A stretch of DNA of 64,000 nt from Phormidium tenue FACHB-886. Lineage in GTDB: Bacteria; Cyanobacteriota; Cyanobacteriia; Elainellales; Elainellaceae. Location of the stretch: assembly GCF_014764505.1 (NCBI RefSeq), contig NZ_JACXWX010000011.1, positions 1 to 64,000 of the forward strand, in the 5' to 3' direction. Below are positions 25,201 through 34,413 of this stretch, in pieces (the stretch's first letter is position 1; each line of letters starts with the position of its first letter). The notes under the pieces were generated by a model, which saw nothing but the letters and a program-made list of their open reading frames with translations, ran no database searches and was not told where the DNA came from. The position numbers were made by a program, and so were the translations under genes.

Positions 25201-26771
25201 TGCTTGAAATTCTCCCACGCCCTCAACAGATCGAGCAGTCTCAACTCAATATGTGGGTTGACGAATCCATCTGGGGTCATCGGCTGTACGATGAGCAAAC
25301 CCCGTGGCTTTGTATTTTAGAGATGCTCTGTATTACGCAATCAGCAGCAGGTCACGGACAGGCTTTTGTGGAGAGCAAGCTGAACGACCTTAGATACGAA
25401 ATCTATCCGCGCCTCTATCTTCGTAATATCTTGTTCAACAACCCTCACATTGAGGCGATCGCTACAGAAGGATTGGATGACAACGAGCGGTGGCAGATGT
25501 GGATGGATGCGATCGCTAGTAATGTAGGCGGGCTAGCGTCACCCGACTTTAGCTACCTGAAATCCCGATTTGAATCCTTCAAGGACTTCGCAGAAATCGT
25601 CAAGTTCCTTCAATCCAGTGCTATTGAGGGCGATAGTAACAAACGATGGAGTTCTAAATTCGTTTTTCCATACGGTCCAGACTGCCTATATGAAGACCTA
25701 AGGGTAACGGGCGAGAAAGTGACAAACGATCGTCGCTTCTTTGGAAGAACGGGCGAACTTTTATATCTTATGTTATGCCGGAGCGGGCGGGGGGAGGAAA
25801 TTCTTTCCCGTCTAGAAAGTACTGGAATCATTACCCACAACTACTCAAGTGAGTATCGAGGCTCCAAGTGGAATCAGCTAGTCCTTGCCCTTCAATCTCC
25901 AGCGGATCGGAGCGCACCCAGAACCAGTGGTAGCCCACCCTATCTTCCCTATAAGAGGCTGCCCGAATATGAACAACTAGCTGACGACTGGCTCAATATT
26001 TTACGCTGTGACCTACCCGACTACGACTCCCTACCTCACATTGTCACTATTACTGGGTTGCACCTGATTATCTATCTGTTGAGCCGCGCCAAGGCGACAT
26101 TAGGAGAGTCTGCCCCACCACAGTTTGTGTTAGAGATTGTCGCGCCTAAGAAAACAACAGTACGTGAGTTGGCTTCTGACGAATTTCAGAAGAACAACAA
26201 TCTGCCTCAACGGGCGATTGAATACACCATTCGTAGCATCGCTGATTCACCAGAGTGGCAAGCGTGCCTTAACTCCTATACCCCGATTGAAGATGCAATC
26301 GATTTACTACAAGAGCGTTTTGCCTGGTCTGCAAAAGACGAGGATTCAGATGGTTCAGGCTCACCAGCAGATCTTTTAAGTTCGCTACGAGAGAGGGCAG
26401 TTAAACGGCATCAGCAACACCTCGGCAAGTTTCATGGAACTTGGTCACGCGAAATCGGATTGTCGTCCAGTCGGGGCAGCCGTCGCACTCGCTATGCCCC
26501 AACTGACTCCTTGCTGAGGACGTTAGTACTCGCTTCTGTACCAACTCGTATGGAATTTCAGGAGTTTTTGGCAAAACTGCATCAGAAATATGGGTTTATT
26601 ATTGGCGATCGCCAAGCCACAGATTTAATCAACTCCGGTGATGCTGATCGCGAAGATTTTGTAGCCAATGCCGAACGCCTTGAACGTCGCCTTGCCAGTA
26701 TTGGGCTACTCAAACGCCTTTCTGATGCTTGTGCCTACGTTCAAAATCCCTTTGCCTCGGAGGTGAGATGA
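25200..26771 (+). CDS. sspG: DptG-like restriction subunit, SspG candidate
   Basis: This is a 523-residue soluble protein without a recognisable catalytic motif. It lies between an ATPase gene and a large FtsK-like gene, the position of DptG/SspG. The N-terminal two-thirds look like a mixed globular domain. A basic stretch, rich in Arg and Ser (about residues 415-440), could contact DNA. The last 100 residues are helical. It shares 1 bp with sspF and 4 bp with sspH, so all three should be made together. Assignment rests on gene order. Confidence 0.65.
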   Translation: MLEILPRPQQIEQSQLNMWVDESIWGHRLYDEQTPWLCILEMLCITQSAAGHGQAFVESKLNDLRYEIYPRLYLRNILFNNPHIEAIATEGLDDNERWQMWMDAIASNVGGLASPDFSYLKSRFESFKDFAEIVKFLQSSAIEGDSNKRWSSKFVFPYGPDCLYEDLRVTGEKVTNDRRFFGRTGELLYLMLCRSGRGEEILSRLESTGIITHNYSSEYRGSKWNQLVLALQSPADRSAPRTSGSPPYLPYKRLPEYEQLADDWLNILRCDLPDYDSLPHIVTITGLHLIIYLLSRAKATLGESAPPQFVLEIVAPKKTTVRELASDEFQKNNNLPQRAIEYTIRSIADSPEWQACLNSYTPIEDAIDLLQERFAWSAKDEDSDGSGSPADLLSSLRERAVKRHQQHLGKFHGTWSREIGLSSSRGSRRTRYAPTDSLLRTLVLASVPTRMEFQEFLAKLHQKYGFIIGDRQATDLINSGDADREDFVANAERLERRLASIGLLKRLSDACAYVQNPFASEVR

Positions 26772-29700
26772 TGCAGACCATTGAACTGATTGGTCAAGTT
26801 GCGGCTGACTTCCTGAAACGCTCAATTCAAACCGATGAAACGAACGAGGGAGTTGCCCGGTTTCTGCTAAATCGCCTCACCGCTCAGCAGGTTGCTGCCG
26901 TATCTCAAACCATTCTGAAGGATTCTGAACTTGCCCCGCTCATCAAAATTCAAGTTCCACGAGATCTCGTGGCAGGCTTCGGCTTACCTAACGAAATTTT
27001 GACCGATGAACGCACAGTTCACCTGCGCCACTCGGCTTGCGATCGCCCTGCACTACTGCTGGCTAACATCAGCGACGACCAAGCTCAATCTCTAAATGAC
27101 ATTACCTCGGTTGGTGCTCAAGAACTGAAGGGACAGATTGAGTGCTGGATTAACCTGGCTGCAAAAGACCTGGCAATTCCTGCTGAGCAGATTGAATACT
27201 GGCGTAAAGCCCTAAACGGACTCCAGAGAGTTGGTACACCCAGCCTAGAAAATTTTGCGGAATACATTGTTCAAACACGATCGCGCATTCTTGAAGAAAG
27301 CCTTCCAGTCATAGATGCACTTGGATGGGCACTCCCCGCTCTGCGGCTTCCCCGTGATTCTGGCTACTTTCGTGCCATTCCTGAAACTCAATTAGGACAA
27401 ACCCAACGATGGGAAAAGCTGTTTCAGCAAGCCTTCGCGAAGCGTGCGTGTTTACTACTGAAGCAAACCCCTAGCCGTAAGCCAATTGATGAGCAGGATC
27501 TTCAAACTGCCTTTGACAAGGTGAAGGATGATATTCCTGCGATCGCCCATCCTACTATTCATTCCTTCATTGGCAGTTCTGCTGGCTGGACTCCTGAAGC
27601 TGAAGCCCTCTCTAAGTTTGAGTGGGAATCGGATAATATCAACACGCTGTTCTCTGGGCTACAAGCTCAAAAGACAGACATTGCTTCTCTCACCCTAGAT
27701 TTCTTTAATGATGAATATCCCGATACTCTAACAGAGTCAGAAACCCAGTACATCAACGCCTTGAAAAAGCGCAATAAGCGTGAGGCGCTAGACGAAGATC
27801 GGGAATTTTATGACGCGCACCGTCAGGAACTTGAAGGCGATCGCAAGCTCAAAGCAAAGTGGGATAAATTTGTCTACGGACAGCCGATCGAGTGTACAGA
27901 TTTTTTAATTGGCTTACTGCAAGCCTTCGAGCGGCTTTTTGACCAGGCAGAAACAGTTGCTAGCGTCAAATCTCTCAAAATTGAAACTCAGAAAAAAGTT
28001 TCTAAAAGTAAATGGCTGGAACTCAATGCCGATGTAGGTCGGTATTTCTGCACCCGCTATCGAGGCATTGAACAACTGACTGCCCCTCACATTGAATGGG
28101 AAACTCACTGGCTGTTTAAGTACGATGCCCTGCTAAAGGAATCTCAGAAGAAGGCAAAGTACCGCGAGAATACTTCTACCGCAAAAACTGCGACAGAAAT
28201 CAAATTTTATGTTGAGATGCGGGATGATAACCAGGCTCTAGTTGCCAAGACGCAACTAGTTTGGCGATGTAATCCAAATTCAATTGGGATGGAGTTAGGT
28301 AATGACGTTGAGCGGCTGCTTAAAGACTCACCTTTTCAACTCTCGCAAGTGTCGAGGGAACTAGTCAGTAAGAAAGGACGATTACAGGGGATTGCTCTGT
28401 TAGATGTTGGCACCCTGATGGCGGCGTATCGTCAAGACCGAGGTTCTTTAGTCAGTAAATACGATCGCAAAGGCGACCTGGACAAAACCCTTCCCGCAAA
28501 AATTAAACAAGCTGTCGCGGATGGTCGTCTCTCGAAGAATGCGGGTGAAGCAATCACCGCCGCCTGGAAAACTTTTGCAGAACGATATAGGGCAGCGATC
28601 GCCAGCTTTACAAATGAAGGACAAGGGATTGCCAGTCCAGAACTGTTGCATCAATGTGAAGCCTATGGCAACCTACTTAAGACTGTTTTAGAACACGTCA
28701 AAGGCGATCTCAATCGTATTGACTTCTATCAACCTATCTTGCGCTTGGGCTGCATCCGCGTTGAACGCGGTAAACCCGCTGCCATCATCGCCCCCTGGCA
28801 TCCACTACGATTATCCTCACTAGCCGTCAAAGCCCGCCAATTAGCAGGACTCCTTCGGTACATCATCTCTACACCAGAAGTCAACTTTGGCGATTCCCGC
28901 CTATTTTTCGCTGATTTGCGAAACGAACTCGATCATCCCTACTATCCTGAGGTCTGTGTTGGCTACCAGGGGCAGCAGCCCGAATTGTTGTCTGTCTCTG
29001 ATACGGTCAACGAATACAGCCTGATGGAGCGCCCCACACGGGACGAGAGCGATCGCACAACCAACGAAAATCCGGCTGAAGCAGCCGATCGCTTGCTAGG
29101 GATCATCCGCCGCTACGTGGAACTGTTGCCCCATGAGAAAACGAATCTAAGCGTCGTTCTATACCAAACTGACTCGATCAAGCTACCTCAGGCGATCGTC
29201 AATAAGCTGAGTGAAGAACTGCAAGACGATCGAGAAGAAGTCCGTTGTCAGGTTGTTCTGCGCCATCGAAATGGGCAAAAACTCGCTCAACTCTATGAGC
29301 AGATGTTGGAAAGCTCTGACGCTGACCCCGATGCCTTCATTGCCAGTGAGGTTTCTCAAGACTTTATGGCAAGACTGCGGATCTCAGTCATGTCCAACGA
29401 TGTTCCTTCCACAACCCCTACAGAAGGCAAGTTTGCCGACATTGTGTTTCTGCAAGATGCGATCTCACGGCAGGCGAAAGTGGTTTGGCAGCCTTCACCG
29501 TTTGACAGCAACACAGCCGAAATCTTAATTCATTCTCCTGCTCGTTGGGCGCGTAAACGTCCGTCTGCTAAGGATGAGCTTAAATCCACCGTTTATCTCA
29601 CCTGTCCTAAGCAGACGATGGTGGGTCAAGCCTACCTCGATATGGTGTATAGCCTGATTCAAGGTGAAGATTGCTCTCCTGACCAACACTTTTTACCTGC

Positions 29701-32068
29701 CCGTCAAATCTCCTTCCAAGAAGAAACTACAAAGACAACCTTCGATGAGAGCCACCGTTTAGGGGAGTGGGTAGTTAATTACGATGATTTGCTGGAACGA
29801 CGACAACTCGTCAACCAGGGTGTAAAGGTTATTCGCTACCAACAGAACCGTACCGATGAGCGAAACTTCCTCGTCTCCTCGGACGCATCTCTGAATGTCC
29901 TTAAAGTGCTGGTCAGAAAACGCTTGGAAGCCTTGAATTTAGGCTTGGAAAGCAACAGAATCGACAAACTAGTAGAACGCCTAATTAACGAAGCTAACGC
30001 CGTTTCCGGTGATATCGTGTTACGAGCCGCAAAATGCGGCAGATTTGCCAGCGAGCTAATGGGCGTTGTTCTAAGTAAAGCCTTAATCACAGCAGAGATG
30101 GGAGCGCAAAACCCGATCGGCTGGTACTTCCTAGATGACTACGCTTCTTGGTTAGGGCAAAAAGAAGGTCAAATTGCTGACATCATGGCAATTTCACCCC
30201 AGTATATTGACGGTGAGCCTATTCTGAAAGTCATTATTTCTGAGGCAAAATACGTTGATGTAGCGGGCTTGGCTGATGCTCGCAAGACTTCACAGAACCA
30301 ACTCCGGCAAACAGTCGATCGCATTGCCGATGCCCTCTTTATTAGTCCAGGTCGTCTTGACCGGGACCTTTGGCTATCGCGCCTTAGCGATCTTCTACTC
30401 GATGGCATTGAATTTAGTTCCGACAACAAACTGAACATTGAACAGTGGCGCGAACAAATCCGCTCAGGGACGCTTCGGATTGATTTATCCGGCTACTCTC
30501 AAGTCTTTGTATCCGGAACGAATGAGAGCAATGTAGAAGGGGAGCGATCGCCGATTCCCAAAGTCGAACGCTGCTTCCAAGAAGTGTTCGACCGAGAATC
30601 TGTCCGTAAACTGGTTCTGGCTTACGAGTCAGGACAACCACTCTTCCTCGTAAGGGAACAGCTTGGCGACGACAAACCCTGGACAGTAGCAGAAGCATTA
30701 CAGCCTGCAGATCGAGTCACATGGGTTTTAGAAATTGGGAAAGTAGACACAGCAACGCCTCCTCCAGCAACACCTGCAAAAATTAATCCGCCTGAAAATC
30801 CTGACAGTCCACTTCAGCTAACCCTGTCTAACCAGGCATTGGAACCTGAAACTACCGTCTCTCCAGATTCCTCACCTGCTGAAGACATTGACAGCTGGGC
30901 GAGTCCAGCACTGGTTTCTTGGTGGCAGCAGGGACAAGCACAGACGAGTCAAGGCGATGCAGTGGCAGAAAAATGGCTGGAGGAAACGGCTGGAAAACTA
31001 CGGACAGCTTTGTTGGGATATAGCTTGCAAGCCAAGATTGAAGGCACTCGCCTAACTCCGAATGCTGCAATTGTCCGCTTCAAAGGTTCCGATAAACTGA
31101 AACTGGATGACATCGAGAAGAAGCGATCGCAACTCCTGACCACGCACTCTCTAAACGTTATTAGCGTTTATGGTCAGCCTGGTGAAATCGTTGTCACCGT
31201 TGCCCGTCCCCAGCGCCAAACGATTTCCTTACGCGAAGTCTGGGCAAAACGAAGAATCAATCGATCTCCTTCAGGTGTTAACCTCAGCTTTGTCATTGGG
31301 GTTAAGGAACTCGATGGTGAGCTGCTTTATCTCAACCTGGGCAGTAGTTTCGAGAATTTAGAACAACATGCTCCACATACGCTGATTGCTGGAGCCACAG
31401 GCAGCGGTAAGTCGGTTCTGTTGCAAAACCTCCTTCTCGATATTTGTGCGACAAACTCTCCCGAACTCGCAAGCATCTATCTAATCGACCCCAAAATGGG
31501 CGTAGATTATGCCAACATCAGCGACCTACCTCATCTCAAAGAAGGAATCATTATTGACCAAGACCGTGCGATCGAGGTTTTGGATCTTCTGGTTGAGGAA
31601 ATGGACAATCGATACCGCAAGTTTCTTCCTCAAAAGGCAAAATCTTTGCAGGACTACAACAGTAAAGTGCCTGAGCAGGATAGACTTCCGGTACTATGGC
31701 TGGTTCACGATGAGTTTGCTGAATGGATGCTGGTTGATGAATATAAATCAGCTGTATCGACAGCAGTACAGCGATTGGGTGTAAAAGCAAGAGCCGCAGG
31801 AATTTATCTTATCTTTGCTGCCCAGCGTCCTGACACTAACGTCCTTCCGGTGCAACTTCGAGACAACTTAGGAAATCGTTTAATCCTGAGAGTTGAGAGT
31901 GTCGGCACTTCGGAAATTTCACTGGGCCAAAAAGGGGCTGAAAACTTATTAGGCAAAGGACATCTAGCCGCCCGTATGACTAACCAGTCTGATCTCATTT
32001 ATGCTCAAGTGCCATTTCTAGCGGATGAAGAGATGGCTGCGATCACCGAAATCATCAAGCAGCAGTGA
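26768..32068 (+). CDS. sspH: DptH-like FtsK/HerA-type translocase, SspH candidate
   Basis: This is a giant protein of about 1766 residues. The frame can open upstream, but the ATG at 26768 has GGAGGTGAG just before it and overlaps the sspG stop (ATGA), so it is the preferred start. A long N-terminal region of about 1350 residues is followed by a low-complexity Pro/Thr-rich linker and then a C-terminal FtsK/SpoIIIE-like motor. Walker A is AGATGSGKSVLL (about 1540-1551) and Walker B is VLWLVHDEFAEWM (about 1641). DptH/SspH proteins are the motor and probable nuclease subunit of phosphorothioation-based restriction. A nuclease motif was not pinned down, but SEAKYVD near residue 1160 resembles a PD-(D/E)XK core. 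Confidence 0.8.
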   Translation: MMQTIELIGQVAADFLKRSIQTDETNEGVARFLLNRLTAQQVAAVSQTILKDSELAPLIKIQVPRDLVAGFGLPNEILTDERTVHLRHSACDRPALLLANISDDQAQSLNDITSVGAQELKGQIECWINLAAKDLAIPAEQIEYWRKALNGLQRVGTPSLENFAEYIVQTRSRILEESLPVIDALGWALPALRLPRDSGYFRAIPETQLGQTQRWEKLFQQAFAKRACLLLKQTPSRKPIDEQDLQTAFDKVKDDIPAIAHPTIHSFIGSSAGWTPEAEALSKFEWESDNINTLFSGLQAQKTDIASLTLDFFNDEYPDTLTESETQYINALKKRNKREALDEDREFYDAHRQELEGDRKLKAKWDKFVYGQPIECTDFLIGLLQAFERLFDQAETVASVKSLKIETQKKVSKSKWLELNADVGRYFCTRYRGIEQLTAPHIEWETHWLFKYDALLKESQKKAKYRENTSTAKTATEIKFYVEMRDDNQALVAKTQLVWRCNPNSIGMELGNDVERLLKDSPFQLSQVSRELVSKKGRLQGIALLDVGTLMAAYRQDRGSLVSKYDRKGDLDKTLPAKIKQAVADGRLSKNAGEAITAAWKTFAERYRAAIASFTNEGQGIASPELLHQCEAYGNLLKTVLEHVKGDLNRIDFYQPILRLGCIRVERGKPAAIIAPWHPLRLSSLAVKARQLAGLLRYIISTPEVNFGDSRLFFADLRNELDHPYYPEVCVGYQGQQPELLSVSDTVNEYSLMERPTRDESDRTTNENPAEAADRLLGIIRRYVELLPHEKTNLSVVLYQTDSIKLPQAIVNKLSEELQDDREEVRCQVVLRHRNGQKLAQLYEQMLESSDADPDAFIASEVSQDFMARLRISVMSNDVPSTTPTEGKFADIVFLQDAISRQAKVVWQPSPFDSNTAEILIHSPARWARKRPSAKDELKSTVYLTCPKQTMVGQAYLDMVYSLIQGEDCSPDQHFLPARQISFQEETTKTTFDESHRLGEWVVNYDDLLERRQLVNQGVKVIRYQQNRTDERNFLVSSDASLNVLKVLVRKRLEALNLGLESNRIDKLVERLINEANAVSGDIVLRAAKCGRFASELMGVVLSKALITAEMGAQNPIGWYFLDDYASWLGQKEGQIADIMAISPQYIDGEPILKVIISEAKYVDVAGLADARKTSQNQLRQTVDRIADALFISPGRLDRDLWLSRLSDLLLDGIEFSSDNKLNIEQWREQIRSGTLRIDLSGYSQVFVSGTNESNVEGERSPIPKVERCFQEVFDRESVRKLVLAYESGQPLFLVREQLGDDKPWTVAEALQPADRVTWVLEIGKVDTATPPPATPAKINPPENPDSPLQLTLSNQALEPETTVSPDSSPAEDIDSWASPALVSWWQQGQAQTSQGDAVAEKWLEETAGKLRTALLGYSLQAKIEGTRLTPNAAIVRFKGSDKLKLDDIEKKRSQLLTTHSLNVISVYGQPGEIVVTVARPQRQTISLREVWAKRRINRSPSGVNLSFVIGVKELDGELLYLNLGSSFENLEQHAPHTLIAGATGSGKSVLLQNLLLDICATNSPELASIYLIDPKMGVDYANISDLPHLKEGIIIDQDRAIEVLDLLVEEMDNRYRKFLPQKAKSLQDYNSKVPEQDRLPVLWLVHDEFAEWMLVDEYKSAVSTAVQRLGVKARAAGIYLIFAAQRPDTNVLPVQLRDNLGNRLILRVESVGTSEISLGQKGAENLLGKGHLAARMTNQSDLIYAQVPFLADEEMAAITEIIKQQ

Positions 32069-32106
32069 GAACCCCTCAGAAGACTTCCTAACCTATAATT
32101 TGGGGC

Positions 32107-33285
32107 ATGAACGAGCGAGCAAGTACCCTCCCTAAGCCCATCTATCTGGACTACCACGCGACTACGCCTACAGATCCGCGAGTTGCCGGCTTAATGTTGC
32201 ACTACATGACTGAAGAGTTTGGCAATGCCAGCAGCACTGACCATGAGTGGGGCGATCGCGCTGAAACCGCTATCAAGCAAGCTGCCAAAGAAGTTGCAGA
32301 CCTCATAGGAGCCTCACCGAGAGAAATCGTTTGGACATCCGGTGCGACCGAGAGCATCAATCTCGCAATTCAGGGAAGCTTAGCTCCTAACCCAACGAAG
32401 CCTCATCGCATTGGCTTAATGCCGATTGAACACAAAGCCGTCCTCGATACCTGCCGTGTTTTGAAAAAGCGAGGTTGGGCTGAATTGGTTTATCTCCAAG
32501 TAGATTCTAAAGGCAGACTTGACCTGGAACATTTGGAACAAGTCTGCGCCGAGGGGCTGTCCTTGCTCTGCGTTATGGCAGCTAATAACGAAATTGGCAA
32601 CATTTACCCTATTCAGAAGATTGGGCAGATTGCTCAACACTACGGCATTCCTTTTCTATGTGACGGCTCTCAGGCAGTCGGCAAGATTCCCATTCAGTTT
32701 GAGGAATGGGGCATCACCTACCTAGCAATCTCTGCTCACAAGTTCTATGGACCCAAGGGGGTTGGCGCACTAGCTGTTCGTAGAGGCTATCACCTGGAGC
32801 CGCTTATATTTGGTGGCGGTCATCAGCGAGGAATGCGATCGGGTACTCTCAATGTCCCTGGAATCGCTGGGTTGGGAGAAGCTTGTCGGTTGCGATCGCT
32901 GGAGATGGAAGAAGACGAGAGTGCGATCGCTATGAAGCGCGATCGACTTCAAGACCTGCTCTTAGAGAAGATCCCTAACCTAGTAATTAATGGAGATCCA
33001 GAGCATCGGCTGGCAGGAAATCTTCACATTTCAATTCCTGGCATTCCCAATAGTGCCGTCATCGCTAGGGTTCGTTCTAAATCAGCGATATCAACTGGAT
33101 CAGCTTGTTCTTCCGGTGTGGAAGAACCTTCTCATGTACTACGTGCAATGAAGCTACAAGACAAAGTGATTGATGGGGCACTTCGTATTGGGATTGGTAA
33201 GTTTAGTCAGGATAAGGAGATTTACATAGCAGCAGACTTCCTGATAGAAGCCTATGAGATGACCCGTCAAGCTTTGTATACTTAG
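32107..33285 (+). CDS. sspA: Cysteine desulfurase SspA/DndA
   Basis: This PLP enzyme takes sulfur from L-cysteine and hands it to SspD for DNA phosphorothioation. At 392 residues it has normal IscS/DndA length. It shows the N-terminal YLDYHATTP, the PLP-binding Lys212 in ISAHKFYGPKGVG, and the catalytic Cys334 in STGSACSSG. It follows sspH by 38 bp. In many ssp/dnd loci the desulfurase gene comes first or is divergent; here it is last, after the restriction genes. No other isc/suf genes are nearby, so it is dedicated to this island. Confidence 0.9.
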   Translation: MNERASTLPKPIYLDYHATTPTDPRVAGLMLHYMTEEFGNASSTDHEWGDRAETAIKQAAKEVADLIGASPREIVWTSGATESINLAIQGSLAPNPTKPHRIGLMPIEHKAVLDTCRVLKKRGWAELVYLQVDSKGRLDLEHLEQVCAEGLSLLCVMAANNEIGNIYPIQKIGQIAQHYGIPFLCDGSQAVGKIPIQFEEWGITYLAISAHKFYGPKGVGALAVRRGYHLEPLIFGGGHQRGMRSGTLNVPGIAGLGEACRLRSLEMEEDESAIAMKRDRLQDLLLEKIPNLVINGDPEHRLAGNLHISIPGIPNSAVIARVRSKSAISTGSACSSGVEEPSHVLRAMKLQDKVIDGALRIGIGKFSQDKEIYIAADFLIEAYEMTRQALYT

Positions 33286-33292
33286 TATTAAT

Positions 33293-33322
33293 TTGACATA
33301 TCAAAAAAATTGTTTGTAGTAG
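33293..33322 (+). promoter_or_regulatory. Possible promoter for the winged-helix gene
   Basis: TTGACA at 33293-33298 is a consensus -35 box. Eighteen bases later TAGTAG (33317-33322) could be a weak -10. This lies just after sspA and about 95 bp before the small HTH gene, so that gene may be transcribed separately from the ssp operon. Confidence 0.3.
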
Positions 33323-33416
33323 AACTTAAAGGGCTAAAGCTGAGTCAAGGCGTCAAGGGGCAGGTACCCAAAGATTTTGAAGTACAATTTCCCTTTATAG
33401 GAAGGGTACTAAACCA

Positions 33417-33701
33417 ATGAATACAGTATCATTCCCTGTTACTAGAGCAGAGGCTTATTGGTACATCTTTGACAAAGGGGCAGCAACTGCTCAAGATGTT
33501 GCTGCTGGTACTCGTGTGGCAAAAAGTACTGCTCAGGGACATTTAGCTGCATTGGAAAAGATTGGTGTTTTGAGAGGAGAAGGGCGGCCTAAGCTCTATA
33601 GAGTATGTAAGGATTTTCCTCAGGAATATAAAACTAAGCTCCAGGACTTAGAGTCTCTTGCACGCTCAAGTTGGCGTCTCAGAGGAATTGAGCCAGTATG
33701 A
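33417..33701 (+). CDS. Small winged-helix regulator
   Basis: This 94-residue protein looks like a single winged helix-turn-helix domain: TRAEAYWYIFDKGAATAQDV, then AKSTAQGHLAALEKIG as the recognition helix pair, then a wing ending in GRPKLYRV. This MarR/ArsR-like shape is typical of repressors. It lies 131 bp downstream of sspA, on the same strand, with its own possible promoter. It may regulate the ssp operon or the following small gene. No operator of its own is evident apart from a short CCCTT/AAGGG inverted repeat just before the start. Confidence 0.75.
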   Translation: MNTVSFPVTRAEAYWYIFDKGAATAQDVAAGTRVAKSTAQGHLAALEKIGVLRGEGRPKLYRVCKDFPQEYKTKLQDLESLARSSWRLRGIEPV

Positions 33702-33709
33702 TCTCATCA

Positions 33710-33903
33710 TGAGCGCCGCTACCTGTGCTAATCATGGCTTTGTAGAAGTCCTATTGTCAGACATCGTTTCTCCACAAGATGCATTTTCAGATCCTTACCT
33801 ACCCTTTGACCTCTTTCAAGAACAAGGTGACACCGTTCATTACGTAGAAGTACTGCAGGCAATGCAGGAGGTTTTTCCTGATGCTTTTGATAATGCGCTT
33901 TAA
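33710..33903 (+). CDS. Small acidic hypothetical protein
   Basis: This is a frame of about 64 residues starting at ATG 33710 (MSAATCANHGF), eight bases after the winged-helix gene ends. The frame is open further upstream from a TTG at 33658, but that overlaps the HTH gene and is less likely. The product is acidic, with several aromatic residues, and has no known family. Close spacing suggests it is co-transcribed with the regulator, as in small regulator/partner or antitoxin-like pairs. Moderate doubt remains that it is real. Confidence 0.45.
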
Positions 33904-33996
33904 TCCTGTTAATAAATCTGCCCAAGAAAATTTTTGAAATATTTGAGCAGGAGGATCTTATGCCCTGAGTTTGAAATAAATCTTTACAATAGCTTT

Positions 33997-34144
33997 CGGA
34001 AACGTGAATGCTTCCGATTTTGCATACGGAAATCTTATTGTTCCAAAATGCAAAAAACAGCTGCAATGACGCAACGTAACAATCAGTGTTTCAAGCTTCG
34101 GCGCGGAAATGTTATGCTCCCAAAGTCGGAAAACTTATGATTCC
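33997..34144 (+). repeat. Four copies of a CGGAAA-N8-TTCC repeat
   Basis: Four similar 18-20-bp units start at 33997, 34027, 34104 and 34127. Each begins CGGAAA and most continue as TTATG or TTATT before TTCC (third copy TCCC). The units are partly palindromic (GGAA...TTCC), as expected for protein-binding sites. They lie in the gap between the end of the ssp island and the SWIM cluster. Function is unknown. Confidence 0.5.
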
Positions 34145-34309
34145 AGTCACAGAACCTTGAAACCCATCAGCTTGTTAGATTTCTTTAACCAAGTGTCCGT
34201 TGAAAAATCTTTTCTCGTGAATTAGGGAAGTTTCAGAATGACTTGTTAGCTAGAGCTAACAGAGCGATCGCCAGCATCTTCGTGTCTGAAGCAAATCCTA
34301 GTTCAGAAC

Positions 34310-34347
34310 CAGGTTCCCTGACTTCTTTAAGAAAACCAGGGAGCCTG
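34310..34347. terminator. Stem-loop before the SWIM cluster
   Basis: Arms CAGGTTCCCTG (34310-34320) and CAGGGAGCCTG (34337-34347) pair over 11 bp with one G-U pair. A TTCTTTAAGAA in the loop can extend the structure. There is no long T-run, so it may be a terminator, an attenuator or simply an interspersed palindrome. Confidence 0.4.
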
Positions 34348-34413
34348 ACACCAGCTTGAACATTGCCCGGTAGGATTGAGATCAGGTTGATTGAGCCTGC
34401 CGGAGGTGCGTCT

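Larger units (their letters stand above)
33904..34413. other. 510-bp intergenic region marking the island edge
   Basis: No gene is seen here. The region holds the CGGAAA-N8-TTCC repeat cluster (33997-34144), a perfect 7-bp inverted repeat gttagct/agctaac (34245-34260), and an 11-bp stem (34310-34347). The SWIM gene's ribosome-binding site, GGAGGTG, lies at its end. It separates the defence island from the SWIM cluster. Confidence 0.7.

Noticed and set aside
15585-33285. Classical Dnd modification system (DndBCDE)
   Set aside because: No SMC-like DndD or small DndE is found, and DUF4007 marks SspB. The FGH genes resemble Dpt proteins, but the modification part is Ssp-type.
33658-33709. TTG start for the small gene after the winged-helix regulator
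   Set aside because: It would overlap the regulator gene by 44 bp. The ATG at 33710 gives normal spacing.
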